Assembly: GCF_022698165.1 (NCBI RefSeq)
Contig: NZ_JALDAY010000007.1
Coordinates: 310,001 to 374,000 of the forward strand
DNA from: Streptomyces cylindrosporus
Lineage (GTDB): Bacteria > Actinomycetota > Actinomycetes > Streptomycetales > Streptomycetaceae
Direction of reading: 5' to 3'
Length of the DNA: 64,000 nt
Below, piece after piece: positions 24,678-33,500 of the stretch; position 1 is the stretch's first letter; each line of letters opens with the position of its first letter. The notes beneath the pieces are model-generated. The model saw only the letters and a list, made by a program, of their open reading frames with translations. It ran no database searches and was not told where the DNA came from. Made by a program: the position numbers and the translations under genes.

Positions 24678-25688
24678 ATGGATCCCGTCGAGGCTCTGGA
24701 CCGGATCGCCTTCCTGCTGGAGCGGACGCTGGCGCCCACGTACCGCGTCCGCGCCTTTCGCACGGCCTCCCGTGTGCTCGCCTCCCTGCCCGAGTCGGAG
24801 GTGCGCGAGCGGGCCGCCGACGGGTCGCTGGAGTCGCTCAAGGGCATCGGCCCGAAGACGGCACAGGTGGTCCGGGAGGCGCTGGACGGTCGGGTGCCGG
24901 GCTACCTGGAGAAGCTGGAGGCCGAGCCCGCGGCCGCGCTGCCCAAGGGCGGTGCGCGGCTGCGGGCGCTGCTGCGCGGGGACTGCCATCTGCACTCGGA
25001 CTGGTCGGACGGCGGCAGCCCGATCGAGGAGATGGGCCGGGCCGCGGCGGCGATCGGACACGAGTGGGCGGTGCTGACCGACCACTCGCCGCGGCTGACC
25101 GTGGCCCGCGGCCTGTCCCCCGAACGGCTGCGCGAGCAGTTGGCGGTCGTGGCGCGGCTCAACGAGACCTGGGCGCCCTTCCGGCTGCTGACCGGCATCG
25201 AGTGCGACATCCTCGACGACGGCTCCCTCGACCAGGAGCCGGAGCTGCTGGAACAGCTCGACGTGGTCGTGGTGTCGGTCCACTCCAAGCTGCGGATGGA
25301 CGCCCGATCGATGACCCGGCGGATGGTGGCCGCCGTACGCGATCCGCATGCGGACGTGCTCGGCCACTGCACCGGGCGGCTGGTGACCGGGCGGGGGCGG
25401 CCGGAGTCGGAGTTCGACGCGGACGAGGTGTTCGCCGCGTGTGCCGAGACGGGCACGGCACTGGAGATCAACAGCCGGCCCGAGCGGCTCGATCCTCCCC
25501 GGCGGCTGCTGCGGCGGGCGGTCGAGGCAGGTGTGCTGTTCTCCATCGACACGGACGCGCACGCGCCGGGCCAGCTGGACTGGCAGGTGTACGGCTGTGC
25601 CCGTGCGGAGGAGTGCGGGGTGCCCGCCGAGCGCGTGGTGACCACCTGGCCGCTGGAGCGGCTGCTCACCTGGACGCACAGGGAGTGA
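24678..25688 (+). CDS. PHP-domain phosphoesterase with helix-hairpin-helix (PolX C-terminal-like)
   Basis: A 336-residue protein. The N-terminal helix-hairpin-helix region (LKGIGPKTAQVVREAL near residue 54) resembles the DNA-binding part of family X polymerases. The PHP domain from about residue 95 has metal ligands in DCHLHSDWSDG, TDHS, GIECDIL, HSKLR and DTDAHAP. No polymerase palm is present. PolX-type PHP modules have phosphatase or 3'-5' exonuclease activity, so a DNA repair or nucleic-acid processing role is plausible. A strong AAAGGAGG lies upstream. Confidence 0.87.
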   Translation: MDPVEALDRIAFLLERTLAPTYRVRAFRTASRVLASLPESEVRERAADGSLESLKGIGPKTAQVVREALDGRVPGYLEKLEAEPAAALPKGGARLRALLRGDCHLHSDWSDGGSPIEEMGRAAAAIGHEWAVLTDHSPRLTVARGLSPERLREQLAVVARLNETWAPFRLLTGIECDILDDGSLDQEPELLEQLDVVVVSVHSKLRMDARSMTRRMVAAVRDPHADVLGHCTGRLVTGRGRPESEFDADEVFAACAETGTALEINSRPERLDPPRRLLRRAVEAGVLFSIDTDAHAPGQLDWQVYGCARAEECGVPAERVVTTWPLERLLTWTHRE

Positions 25689-25716
25689 GGCGCAGGGAGT
25701 GACGCACAGGTAGTGA
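25674..25716. repeat. Three tandem GCRCAGGKAGTGA repeats at the end of the PHP gene
   Basis: Units occupy 25674-25688 (including the PHP stop codon), 25689-25702 and 25703-25716. The last unit provides the left half of a GTGA-N6-TCAC site. Confidence 0.65.
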
Positions 25717-25726
25717 CACACATCAC
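25713..25726. promoter_or_regulatory. CRP-like site GTGA-N6-TCAC
   Basis: GTGA (25713-25716), six bases and TCAC (25723-25726) form the core of a CRP/FNR-family site. It lies 25-60 bp ahead of the plausible 5' end of the structured RNA. Only the core matches, so factor identity is unproven. Confidence 0.45.
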
Positions 25727-25750
25727 CACGCTCCGTGGGCGGGAGCTGGA

Positions 25751-25943
25751 ACACCCGTGGGTGGTTCACCGTTGAACCAGCCGTGGGTGCGGATGGGACA
25801 GTGTCCCCGGGCCTCACCTTTTGCCCACAGGGACGATCGTTCGGCTGAAGCCCTGTGGAGCCTTTCGCCGAGAGGCGACCGCCATCCGCGCCCACCGCTT
25901 GGCCGCCCCGACCGTGAATCCCCCGTCCGGTCGGGGCTTTCCT
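25751..25943 (+). ncRNA. Candidate small RNA with a chain of hairpins and a terminator
   Basis: The 327-bp gap 25689-26015 has no convincing protein gene. It contains in order: TGGTTCA/TGAACCA stem (25762-25779); GGGAC/GTCCC stem (25795-25807); CCACAGGG/CCCTGTGG 8-bp stem with an 18-nt loop (25825-25858); TCGCC/GGCGA stem with a GAGA tetraloop (25865-25878); and GCCCCGACC/GGTCGGGGC 9-bp stem (25905-25937) followed by TTTCCT, a rho-independent-like terminator reading rightward. The regular series on one strand ending in a terminator is what a trans-acting sRNA looks like. The 5' end is a guess. It could also be a leader of the SDR gene, but that gene has its own promoter downstream. Confidence 0.6.
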
Positions 25944-25977
25944 CTGTCCGGACCCTCCGCACGGCCGCGCCTCGCGC

Positions 25978-26008
25978 TTGACTTCGAGAGCACTCCAATT
26001 CGTAGCGT
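25978..26008 (+). promoter_or_regulatory. MerR-type promoter with 19-bp spacer, leaderless start
   Basis: TTGACT (25978-25983) and TAGCGT (26003-26008) are 19 bp apart, and the spacer holds the near-palindrome TTCGAGAGCACTCCAA. Long spacers with a central dyad are the hallmark of MerR-family activated promoters. The -10 box ends 7 nt before the ATG, so transcription should begin at or next to the start codon. Confidence 0.65.
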
Positions 26009-26015
26009 TCCCGGT

Positions 26016-26978
26016 ATGACCACTGCACAGCACAAGATCGGATCCGGTTTCGGCGCCACCAGCACCGCGGACGACGTCCTGGAAGGCATCGACCTCACCG
26101 GGAAGCTCGCGATCGTCACCGGCGGCTACTCGGGCCTCGGCCTGGAGACCACCCGCTCGCTCGTCAAGGCGGGCGCCCACGTGGTCGTCCCGGCCCGGCG
26201 CCGGGCCACCGCCGAGGAGGCGCTGGCCGGCATCGACGGCGTCGAGATCGACGAGCTGGACCTCGGCGACCTGGAGAGCGTGCGCGGCTTCGCCGAGCGG
26301 TTCCTCGCCTCCGGGCGGACCGTCGACATCCTCATCAACAGCGCCGGGATCATGGCGTGCCCGGAGACGCGGGTCGGGCCCGGCTGGGAGGCGCAGTTCG
26401 CCACGAACCACCTCGGCCACTTCGCGCTCGTCAACCGGTTGTGGCCGGCGATCGAGCCGGGCGGCGCGCGGATCGTCTCCGTCTCCTCCCGCGGCCACCA
26501 CTTCTCCGGCATCCGCTGGGACGACGTCGAATGGCGGCGGGGTTACGACAAGTGGGAGGCGTACGGCCAGGCCAAGACCGCCAACGTGCTGTTCGCCGTC
26601 CACCTCGACAGGCTCGGCCGTGACGCCGGCGTGCGTGCCTTCTCCCTGCACCCCGGCGGCATCATCACTCCGCTCCAACGGCACATCCCCAAGGAGGAGA
26701 TGATCGAGCGCGGCTGGATCGACGAGGACGGCAACGTCCTCAACCCCGAGGGCTTCAAGACCCCGCCGCAGGGCGCGGCCACGCAGGTGTGGGCGGCGAC
26801 CTCCCCGCAGCTGGACGGTCTCGGCGGCGTCTACCTGGAGGACTGCGACATCGCCGAGCCCGCGGTGGACGGCGACCAGCGCAGCGGCGTCAAGTCCTGG
26901 GCAACCGACCCGGAGCAGGCGGCACGCCTGTGGGAGCTGTCGGCGCGGCTGACGGGCGTGAACGCCTTCGCCGCCTAG
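26016..26978 (+). CDS. Short-chain dehydrogenase/reductase
   Basis: A 320-residue SDR. The cofactor motif is TGGYSGLG (residues 35-42), the structural NSAG follows near residue 109, and the catalytic Ser and YGQAK (Tyr near residue 183) are present. It belongs to the WW-domain-oxidoreductase-like group with a C-terminal extension. The ATG at 26016 has no Shine-Dalgarno sequence and lies 7 nt after a -10 box, which indicates a leaderless mRNA. Its TAG shares the CTAG tetranucleotide with the TAG of the convergent dipeptidase gene. Substrate unknown. Confidence 0.9.
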   Translation: MTTAQHKIGSGFGATSTADDVLEGIDLTGKLAIVTGGYSGLGLETTRSLVKAGAHVVVPARRRATAEEALAGIDGVEIDELDLGDLESVRGFAERFLASGRTVDILINSAGIMACPETRVGPGWEAQFATNHLGHFALVNRLWPAIEPGGARIVSVSSRGHHFSGIRWDDVEWRRGYDKWEAYGQAKTANVLFAVHLDRLGRDAGVRAFSLHPGGIITPLQRHIPKEEMIERGWIDEDGNVLNPEGFKTPPQGAATQVWAATSPQLDGLGGVYLEDCDIAEPAVDGDQRSGVKSWATDPEQAARLWELSARLTGVNAFAA

Positions 26979-27658
26979 GAGCCGACGAGTTCCCCGGGCC
27001 CGTACACAGCGGCGGGCGCCCCCGTCATCAGGGCCCAGTAGCGGTCGCCGTACGACCAATGCCACCACTCGGTCGGGTAGTTGACCAGCCCGGCCGAGCC
27101 CAGCGCCTGCCCGAGCAGCGCCCGGTTGGCCCGCGCCGCACCGGAGACGTTGCCGGCCCCGGTGTAACAGGCGCCGTCGCTCTGCTCGGGACTGGCGTTC
27201 ATCGCGGTGCCCAGGTCGAGTTCACGGCCGTCGGCGTCGGCGAGGGTCAGATCGACGGCGGCGCCCGCGCTGTGCGGGGCGATCTCGGGCGGTGAGACAT
27301 AGCGGCTGGCGGCGGTACGGATGCGGTCGGCCGGCCAGTCGGGGTGTGCGGAGCGCAGTTCGTCGGCGTACCGCTCGAAGTAGTGCCGCTGCAGAGCCGG
27401 CGGCCGGTAGCCCTCGACGAAGAGCAGCCGCAGGCCGTCGGGCAGCAGGGACTGCGCGGCCAGCAGTCGTTCCAGGACGCCGCGGCGCAGGTGGACCTCG
27501 GCGCCGTGGGAGTCCTCGTGCTTGCGGTCGTCGGTCAGCAGGGCGTCGCGTACGTCCACGAGGGATTCGCCCGACTCCTGCACGGGTATGGCGGCCACCC
27601 GCGCGTCGGACATCAGGATGATCTCGCTGATCTCGCTCATCTCACTGGTCTCGCTCAT
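26975..27658 (-). CDS. VanX-like D-alanyl-D-alanine dipeptidase
   Basis: A 227-residue M15D peptidase. Zinc-site motifs are PHSAGAAVDLTL (His and Asp ligands) and PTEWWHWSYGDRYWA (catalytic Glu and His ligand), as in VanX. No signal peptide is seen. The N-terminus reads MSETSEMSEISEI, produced by repeated 9-nt units; ATG at 27658 is taken, with in-frame ATGs at 27640 and 27613. It may hydrolyse D-Ala-D-Ala for wall recycling. No vanH/vanA genes are nearby, so this is not a full glycopeptide resistance locus. Confidence 0.88.
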   Translation of the reverse strand: MSETSEMSEISEIILMSDARVAAIPVQESGESLVDVRDALLTDDRKHEDSHGAEVHLRRGVLERLLAAQSLLPDGLRLLFVEGYRPPALQRHYFERYADELRSAHPDWPADRIRTAASRYVSPPEIAPHSAGAAVDLTLADADGRELDLGTAMNASPEQSDGACYTGAGNVSGAARANRALLGQALGSAGLVNYPTEWWHWSYGDRYWALMTGAPAAVYGPGELVGS

Positions 27659-27713
27659 GTGCTGATCATCTCCGGCCGGGTACCCGGTCACTCCCCTCGG
27701 AAGGGAGTCGAAG

Positions 27714-28742
27714 GTGAGCGGCATGACGGGCAGCAGGATCGTGGTCACGGGTGCCACCGGCAACGTCGGTACCAGTGTGGTGCGCGCCCTCGCCGAGGAC
27801 TCGGACGTCGGCTCCGTGCTGGGGCTGGCCCGCCGGATCCCGGACTGGTCGCCGCCGCGGACGGACTGGTCGCGGGTCGACCTCGCGTCCGAACGCGCGG
27901 ATCTGGTCAAGGAGTTCACGGACGCCGACGCGGTGGTGCATCTGGCCTGGGCGTTCCAGCCCACGCACGACCCGGCGACGACCTGGCGCACCAACGTCCT
28001 CGGCAGCATCCGGGTGTTCGAGGCGGTGGCGGCGGCCGGGGTGCCGACGCTGGTGCACGCCTCGTCGGTCGGCGCGTACTCGCCGGGGCCGAAGGGGCGC
28101 GCCGTCGACGAGTCGTGGCCGACGCACGGCTGGCCGGACGCCGCGTACTGCCGGGAGAAGGCGTATCTGGAGCGGAGCCTGGACATCTTCGAGCGGGAGC
28201 ATCCCGAGGTGCGGGTGGTGCGGATGCGGCCGGCGTTCCTGTTCAAGCGGGAGTCGGCGAGCGAGCAGCGCCGGATCTTCGGCGGGCGGTTCCTGCCGGG
28301 GCCGCTGGCCCGTCCGGAACTGCTGCCGTTCCTGCCGGACATCCCTGGTCTGCGGGTCCAGGCGCTGCACACCGACGACGCGGCAGAGGCGTACGTCCGG
28401 GCACTCGCGAGCGAGGTCCGCGGCGCGTTCAACCTCGCCGCCGAGCCCCCGGTCGACGCGGAGCTGCTCGCCGGGATGCTGGGCACCCGGCCGGTCCGTC
28501 TCCCCCGGGCCGCGGCCCGCTCCGCGATCGCCGCCGCGTGGGGACTGCACCTGCTGCCCGCCTCGCCCCACCTCTTCGACGCGGTCCTGCGCCTGCCGCT
28601 GATGGACTGCACCCGCGCCCACACCGAACTGGGCTGGCAGCCGCGGCACACGGCGACGGAGGTACTGGAGGAGTTCCTGCAGGGGCTGCAACGCGGGGAA
28701 GGCACGAGCACGGAGCCGATGCGGGGCCGCAAGGTCGGCTGA
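27714..28742 (+). CDS. NAD-dependent epimerase/dehydratase family protein
   Basis: A 342-residue extended SDR. The nucleotide motif is TGATGNVG (residues 12-19), and the catalytic pair appears as a Ser in HASSVGAYSPG and YCREK near residue 145. GTG 27714 is chosen with GGGAG 6 nt upstream; an ATG follows at 27723. Convergent with the formate dehydrogenase operon. Its substrate, presumably a nucleotide sugar or small carbonyl compound, is not evident. Confidence 0.87.
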   Translation: MSGMTGSRIVVTGATGNVGTSVVRALAEDSDVGSVLGLARRIPDWSPPRTDWSRVDLASERADLVKEFTDADAVVHLAWAFQPTHDPATTWRTNVLGSIRVFEAVAAAGVPTLVHASSVGAYSPGPKGRAVDESWPTHGWPDAAYCREKAYLERSLDIFEREHPEVRVVRMRPAFLFKRESASEQRRIFGGRFLPGPLARPELLPFLPDIPGLRVQALHTDDAAEAYVRALASEVRGAFNLAAEPPVDAELLAGMLGTRPVRLPRAAARSAIAAAWGLHLLPASPHLFDAVLRLPLMDCTRAHTELGWQPRHTATEVLEEFLQGLQRGEGTSTEPMRGRKVG

Positions 28743-28757
28743 GATCACCTCGGCCTC

Positions 28758-29729
28758 CTACTCGACCTGGGTGTCCGCTCCCCCGCCTCCCTCGGCGTCC
28801 AGCCTCTCCCGCTGCGGCACCACCGTGTACTTCGGGTCCTCCGCCGACGCCATCCCCGCCGCGAACACGCCGAAGCGGGTGCAGGCCGAGCCCGTGAGCA
28901 GGGCCAGGCCGGAGGCCACCGCCGGGGCGCGGCGTCCACCGAACGCGGCGGCTCCCAGGGCGCCGGCGGCCGTGAGGACGCGTGCGGCCCGCAGCAGGGT
29001 GCCCGCCCTGCCCTCCCGCCAGGTCTCCGCGACCATGCCCAGCCGCCGCTCCGCCGCCTTCTCCGCCGCCGCGTCGGCCAGCGCGGCCAGCCCGGCGGCA
29101 CAGCGGGCGGGGGTGTTCTCGTGCGCCGGGCCGGTGACGAGGGCCATGCCGGCCGCCGCGGCCGTCGCGGAGGCGCCGAAGAGGTAGGGCAGTTCGCGGT
29201 GGGCGCCGTGCCAGGCCGGTACCGCGGTGTCGGCGGCCAGCACACCGGTGTACGTGGCCACCGCAGGGCCCAGCACCGCCGCGGCACCGGTTGCCGCGCC
29301 CCCGAGCCGCGGCAACCGGCCCGTGACGGCGCTGGCGGCGGCCGCACCGGCCGCGGGCCCGTACACCGAGAGCAGCCAGGAACCCATGCTCATCGGTGAG
29401 GTCGGCTTGAAGACCCGCAGCATGTTGGCGAAGCGGGCGGGCCTGCCCAGGTCGTGGACGAGGGCGGCGGCCGAGAGGGAGACCGCGGTCAGCGAGGACA
29501 CCTTCAGCGCGGTGGCGGTGGTGGTACGACCGGTCAGCTGGGCGCCCGCCGCGAGGACGGACCCGGCGCCCGCGAGGCCGCCGAGGAAGAAGTAGCCCGC
29601 GATGTCGGGGGCGGCCCAGGACGGCGCCTTGATGACCGGGCGGCCGTAGTACGACTGGAACTCGGCCTTCGGCACCATCGGCTGCTCGCCCCGCCGCCGC
29701 CTGCGCCCCGCACGTTCCGTGATGCTCAT
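28758..29729 (-). CDS. NrfD-type membrane subunit of formate dehydrogenase
   Basis: A 323-residue NrfD/PsrC-family quinone-interacting membrane protein. It carries the family opening QSYYGRPVIKAPSW near residue 26 and HDLGRPARFANMLRVFKPTSPMSMGSW near residue 93, followed by several hydrophobic helices. It passes electrons from the iron-sulfur subunit to the quinone pool. ATG 29729 overlaps the preceding stop (ATGA). Last gene of the operon. Confidence 0.9.
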   Translation of the reverse strand: MSITERAGRRRRRGEQPMVPKAEFQSYYGRPVIKAPSWAAPDIAGYFFLGGLAGAGSVLAAGAQLTGRTTTATALKVSSLTAVSLSAAALVHDLGRPARFANMLRVFKPTSPMSMGSWLLSVYGPAAGAAAASAVTGRLPRLGGAATGAAAVLGPAVATYTGVLAADTAVPAWHGAHRELPYLFGASATAAAAGMALVTGPAHENTPARCAAGLAALADAAAEKAAERRLGMVAETWREGRAGTLLRAARVLTAAGALGAAAFGGRRAPAVASGLALLTGSACTRFGVFAAGMASAEDPKYTVVPQRERLDAEGGGGADTQVE

Positions 29730-30559
29730 CGCCGTCCCCTTCCCGTTCCCGGGCGTCCCGAGACGGCGAAGCACGCCGCGAGGCCGCCCAGCACGGACAG
29801 GGCCGCCACGCCCGCGTGCTTCCACATCGTCGGCAGGTCCCGGGTGGTGACGACCGGGTCGGGCGGCAGGCCGTACACCTCTGGGCGGTCGAGGAGCAGG
29901 AAGAACGCGCCGTCGCCGCCCACACCGTTGTCGGGGTCGGCGCCGTAGAGCCGGGCCTCGGTGGTCCCCGCCTCGTGCAGCTGGTCGACGCGCAGCGCGG
30001 CCCGCTCGCGGAGCTCGTCGAGCGGGCCGAACTGGATGGACTCGGTGGGGCAGGCCTTGGCGCAGGCCGGTTCCTGACCCGCGCCGAGGCGGTCGTAGCA
30101 CAGCGTGCACTTGAACGCCCGTCCGTCGTGCGGGCGTTGCTCGATGACGCCGTAGGGGCAGGCGGGCACGCAGTACCCGCAGCCGTTGCAGATGTCCTCC
30201 TGGACGACGACCGTGCCGAACTCGGTGCGGAAGAGCGAGCCGGTGGGGCAGACGTCGAGGCAGGCGGCGTGGGTGCAGTGCTTGCAGACGTCGGAGGACA
30301 TCAGCCACCGCATCTCGCCGTCGCCCGACTCCTCGTCGGCGAGCGGCAGTTGCGTGCGCCCCTCGGGCTTCGGCTGCTCGATGAAGGCGACGTGCCGCCA
30401 GGTCGAGGCGCCGAGGGCCTGTGTGTTGTCGTACGACATGGCGCTGAGCGAAAGGCCGTCCTCGGGGATGGCGTTCCACTCCTTGCACGCCACCTCGCAG
30501 GCCTTGCAGCCGATGCAGACGGTGGTGTCGGTGAAGAAGCCGACGCGTTCCTCGCTCAC
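29726..30559 (-). CDS. Formate dehydrogenase iron-sulfur subunit
   Basis: A 277-residue 4Fe-4S ferredoxin-type subunit. Cysteine clusters occur in CIGCKACEVACKEWN, CKHCTHAACLDVCP, CNGCGYCVPACP and KCTLCYDR, giving four clusters. A hydrophobic helix near the C-terminus (HAGVAALSVLGGLAACFAV) anchors it. GTG start at 30559 overlaps the stop of the catalytic subunit (GTGA). It relays electrons from the molybdenum subunit to the NrfD protein. Confidence 0.93.
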   Translation of the reverse strand: MSEERVGFFTDTTVCIGCKACEVACKEWNAIPEDGLSLSAMSYDNTQALGASTWRHVAFIEQPKPEGRTQLPLADEESGDGEMRWLMSSDVCKHCTHAACLDVCPTGSLFRTEFGTVVVQEDICNGCGYCVPACPYGVIEQRPHDGRAFKCTLCYDRLGAGQEPACAKACPTESIQFGPLDELRERAALRVDQLHEAGTTEARLYGADPDNGVGGDGAFFLLLDRPEVYGLPPDPVVTTRDLPTMWKHAGVAALSVLGGLAACFAVSGRPGTGRGRR

Positions 30560-33500
30560 TTGCGCACCTCCCGTCCGGTGTCCGGGGTGATGCCGGCCCG
30601 CCTGCGGTACTCGGCGACCAGCCTGGGCAGGTCCGGTCCGCGCGGCCGGCGGCCCGGGAGGATGTCGGCGGTGAGGGCCTTGTCCTCCTGGATGTGGGCG
30701 TTGGGGTCGAGGGCGATGGACGTCAGCTCGTTGGCGGCGTCGCCCGTCGCCACGCCGTTGGGCCCCCAGTGGAAGGGCAGGCCGATCTGGTGGACGGTAC
30801 GGCCCTGCACCCGCAGCGGGCGGATGCGGTCGGTCACCAGCACCCGTGCCTCGACGGCGTTGCGCGCGGTGACGACGGTGGCCCAGCCGCCGTTCTCCAG
30901 CCCGCGTTCGCGGGCCAGCGCGGGCGAGACCTCGCAGAAGAACTCCGGTTGCAGCTCGGAGAGATGGTTCGACCAGCGGCTCATGCCGCCCGCGGTGAAG
31001 TGCTCGGTGAGGCGGTGCGTGGTGACGACGTACGGGAAGACGTCGGCGCCCTTCTCGTCGCCGCTGGGGTGGTAGCGGTTGCCCTCGCGGGGCAGCAACT
31101 GGCGTACCGGGCTGCGCGGGGTCGAGGGGTGGAGGGCGTTGGGGAACGGGGAGTCCTGGGGCTCGTAGTGGGTGGGCAGCGGACCGTCCTCCAGGCCGGC
31201 CGGGGTGTAGAGCCAGCCCTTGCCGTCGGCCTGCATGATGAACGGGTCGTCGCCGCGCAGCGCGGCCACGCCCTCGGCGTCCTCGTCGGGCACGTGGTCG
31301 GGTGCCAGGTCGGGCACGAAGTCGGGCACGTCACGGCCGGTCCACCTGCCGGCCTCGCCGTCCCACCAGACGTACTTCTTGCGTTCGCTCCACGGCGTGC
31401 CGTCGGGGGCGGCGGAGGCGCGGTTGTAGAGGATGCGGCGGTTGGCGGGCCAGGCCCAGGCCCATTCGGCGGCCACCCAGTCCTGCTCCCAGCCGGGCTT
31501 CTTGCGGGCGGCCTGGTTGACGCCGTCGGCGTAGACGCCGCAGTAGATCCAGCAGCCGCAGCGCGTGGAGCCGTCCTCCTTGAGTTCGGTGTACGCGCCG
31601 AGCGGGCCGCCGCCCGGGCCGTGGCCGCTGATCTCGGCGAGCACGGCGTCGGCGACCGGCTCGGCCAGTTCCCCGCTGACCGGGTAGTCCCAGGCCAGGT
31701 CCTGGACCGGGCGGTCCATGGGGTCGGTGGAGGCGGCCAGCCGCTCCTTGATCCGGCGGCCCAGGTGGTACATGAACCACAGGTCGCTGCGGGCGTCGCC
31801 CTCGGGTTCGACGGCCTGGTAGTGCCACTGCACCCAGCGGTTGGTGTTGGTGAAGGAGCCGGACTTCTCGGTGTGGGCGGCGGCCGGGAAGAAGAACACC
31901 TCGGTGCCGATGTCCTCGGTGCGCAGCTCGCCGGTCTCGATCTCGGGGCCGTCCTTCCACCAGGTCGCCGACTCGATCAGGGAGAAGTCCCGGACGACGA
32001 GCCACTCCAGGTTGGCCATCCCGAGGCGCTGCAGCCGGGTGTTGGCGGAGCCGACGGCCGGGTTCTCGCCGAGCAGGAAGTAGCCCTTGCAGTCGCCGTC
32101 GAGCTGGGCCATCACCGTGTCGTAGGTGGAGTGGGAGCCGGTCAGGCGCGGGAGGTGGTCGAAGCAGAAGTCGTTGTCGGCGGTGGCGGCGTCGCCGTAA
32201 TAGGCCTTGAGCAGGCTGACGACGTATGCCCGCATCCCGGACCAGAAGCCCTTCACCGTGCGGCTCGCCTCGATGAAGTTGTCGAGGTTCATGTCGGCGT
32301 GGGCGTGCGGCATCGGGATGTAGCCGGGCAGCAGGTTGAAGAGGGTGGGGATGTCGCTGGAGCCCTGAATGGAGGCGTGGCCGCGCAGGGCCTGGATGCC
32401 GCCGCCGGTGCGGCCGATGTTGCCCAGCAGCAGTTGGAGGATGCACGCCGCGCGGATGAACTGGGCGCCGGTGGTGTGCTGGGTCCAGCCGACGGCGTAG
32501 CAGAAGGCGCTGGTGCGCTCGGGGCCGGAGTTGGCGGTCAGTTCCTCGCACACGCGCCGGAAGGTCTCGCGCGGGATGCCGCAGACGTCCTCGACCAGCT
32601 CGGGGGTGTAGCGGGCGTAGTGGCGCTTGAGGATCTGGTAGACGCAGCGCGGGTGTTGGAGCGTCTTGTCGGTGGGGGCGCGGTGGCCGGTCCGGGCGCC
32701 GCCGGAGCCGTGCGACTCGGCGCCGCCTGTCCTGCGGGTGCGCTCCTCGTACAACTCGTCGGCCTCACCGGCGGGTTGCTGGATCTCGACGCCCTCGTAC
32801 TGCCAACTGTGCGGGTCGTAGTGCGCCTTCTCCTCGTCCAGCCCGGAGAACACCCCGTCGAGGTCCTCGGTGTCCCGGAAGTCCTCGCTGACCAGGGTGG
32901 CCGCGTTGGTGTAGTTGAGGACGTACTCGCGGAAGTCCTTCTCCTCGGTGAGGACGTGGTTGATGATCCCGCCGAGGAAGGCGATGTCGGTGCCCGCGCG
33001 GATCGGCACGTACAGATCGGAGAGGGCGCTGGTGCGGTTGTAGCGGGGGTCGACGTCGATGATCGTGGCCCCGCGCTTCTTGGCCTCCATGACCCACTGG
33101 AAGCCGACGGGATGGCACTCGGCGAAGTTGGACCCCTCGATGACGATGCAGTCGGCGTGCTGGAGGTCCTGCATGAAGGTGGTGGCCCCGCCGCGCCCGA
33201 ACGACGTGCCGAGCCCGGCGACGGTCGAGGAGTGGCAGACCCGCGCCTGGTTCTCCACCTGGACCACGCCGAGGCCGGTCAGCAGCTTCTTGATGAGGTA
33301 GTTCTCCTCGTTGTCGAGGGTGGCGCCGCCGAGGCTGGCGATGCCCATGGTGCGGGCGGTGCGCAGTCCGTCCCGCTCCCACTCCCAGGTCTCGCGCCGG
33401 GTCCGGATCACCCGCTCGGCGACCATGTCCATGGCCGTCTCCAGGTCGAGCGGCTCCCAGTCCGTCCCGTGCGGACGCCGGTACAGCACCTGGTGCTCGC

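Noticed and set aside
24573..27068. An 831-codon minus-strand frame across the PHP gene, the sRNA gap and the SDR gene
   Set aside because: It is antisense to two genes with intact catalytic motifs and has no recognisable domain.
26975..27658. A glycopeptide resistance (van) cluster
   Set aside because: Only a VanX-like dipeptidase and, 4 kb away on the other strand, a VanZ-like protein are present. No vanH, vanA ligase or vanRS genes are seen.
33215..33245. Selenocysteine insertion in the formate dehydrogenase
   Set aside because: The codon at the active-site position is an ordinary Cys codon and there is no in-frame TGA.
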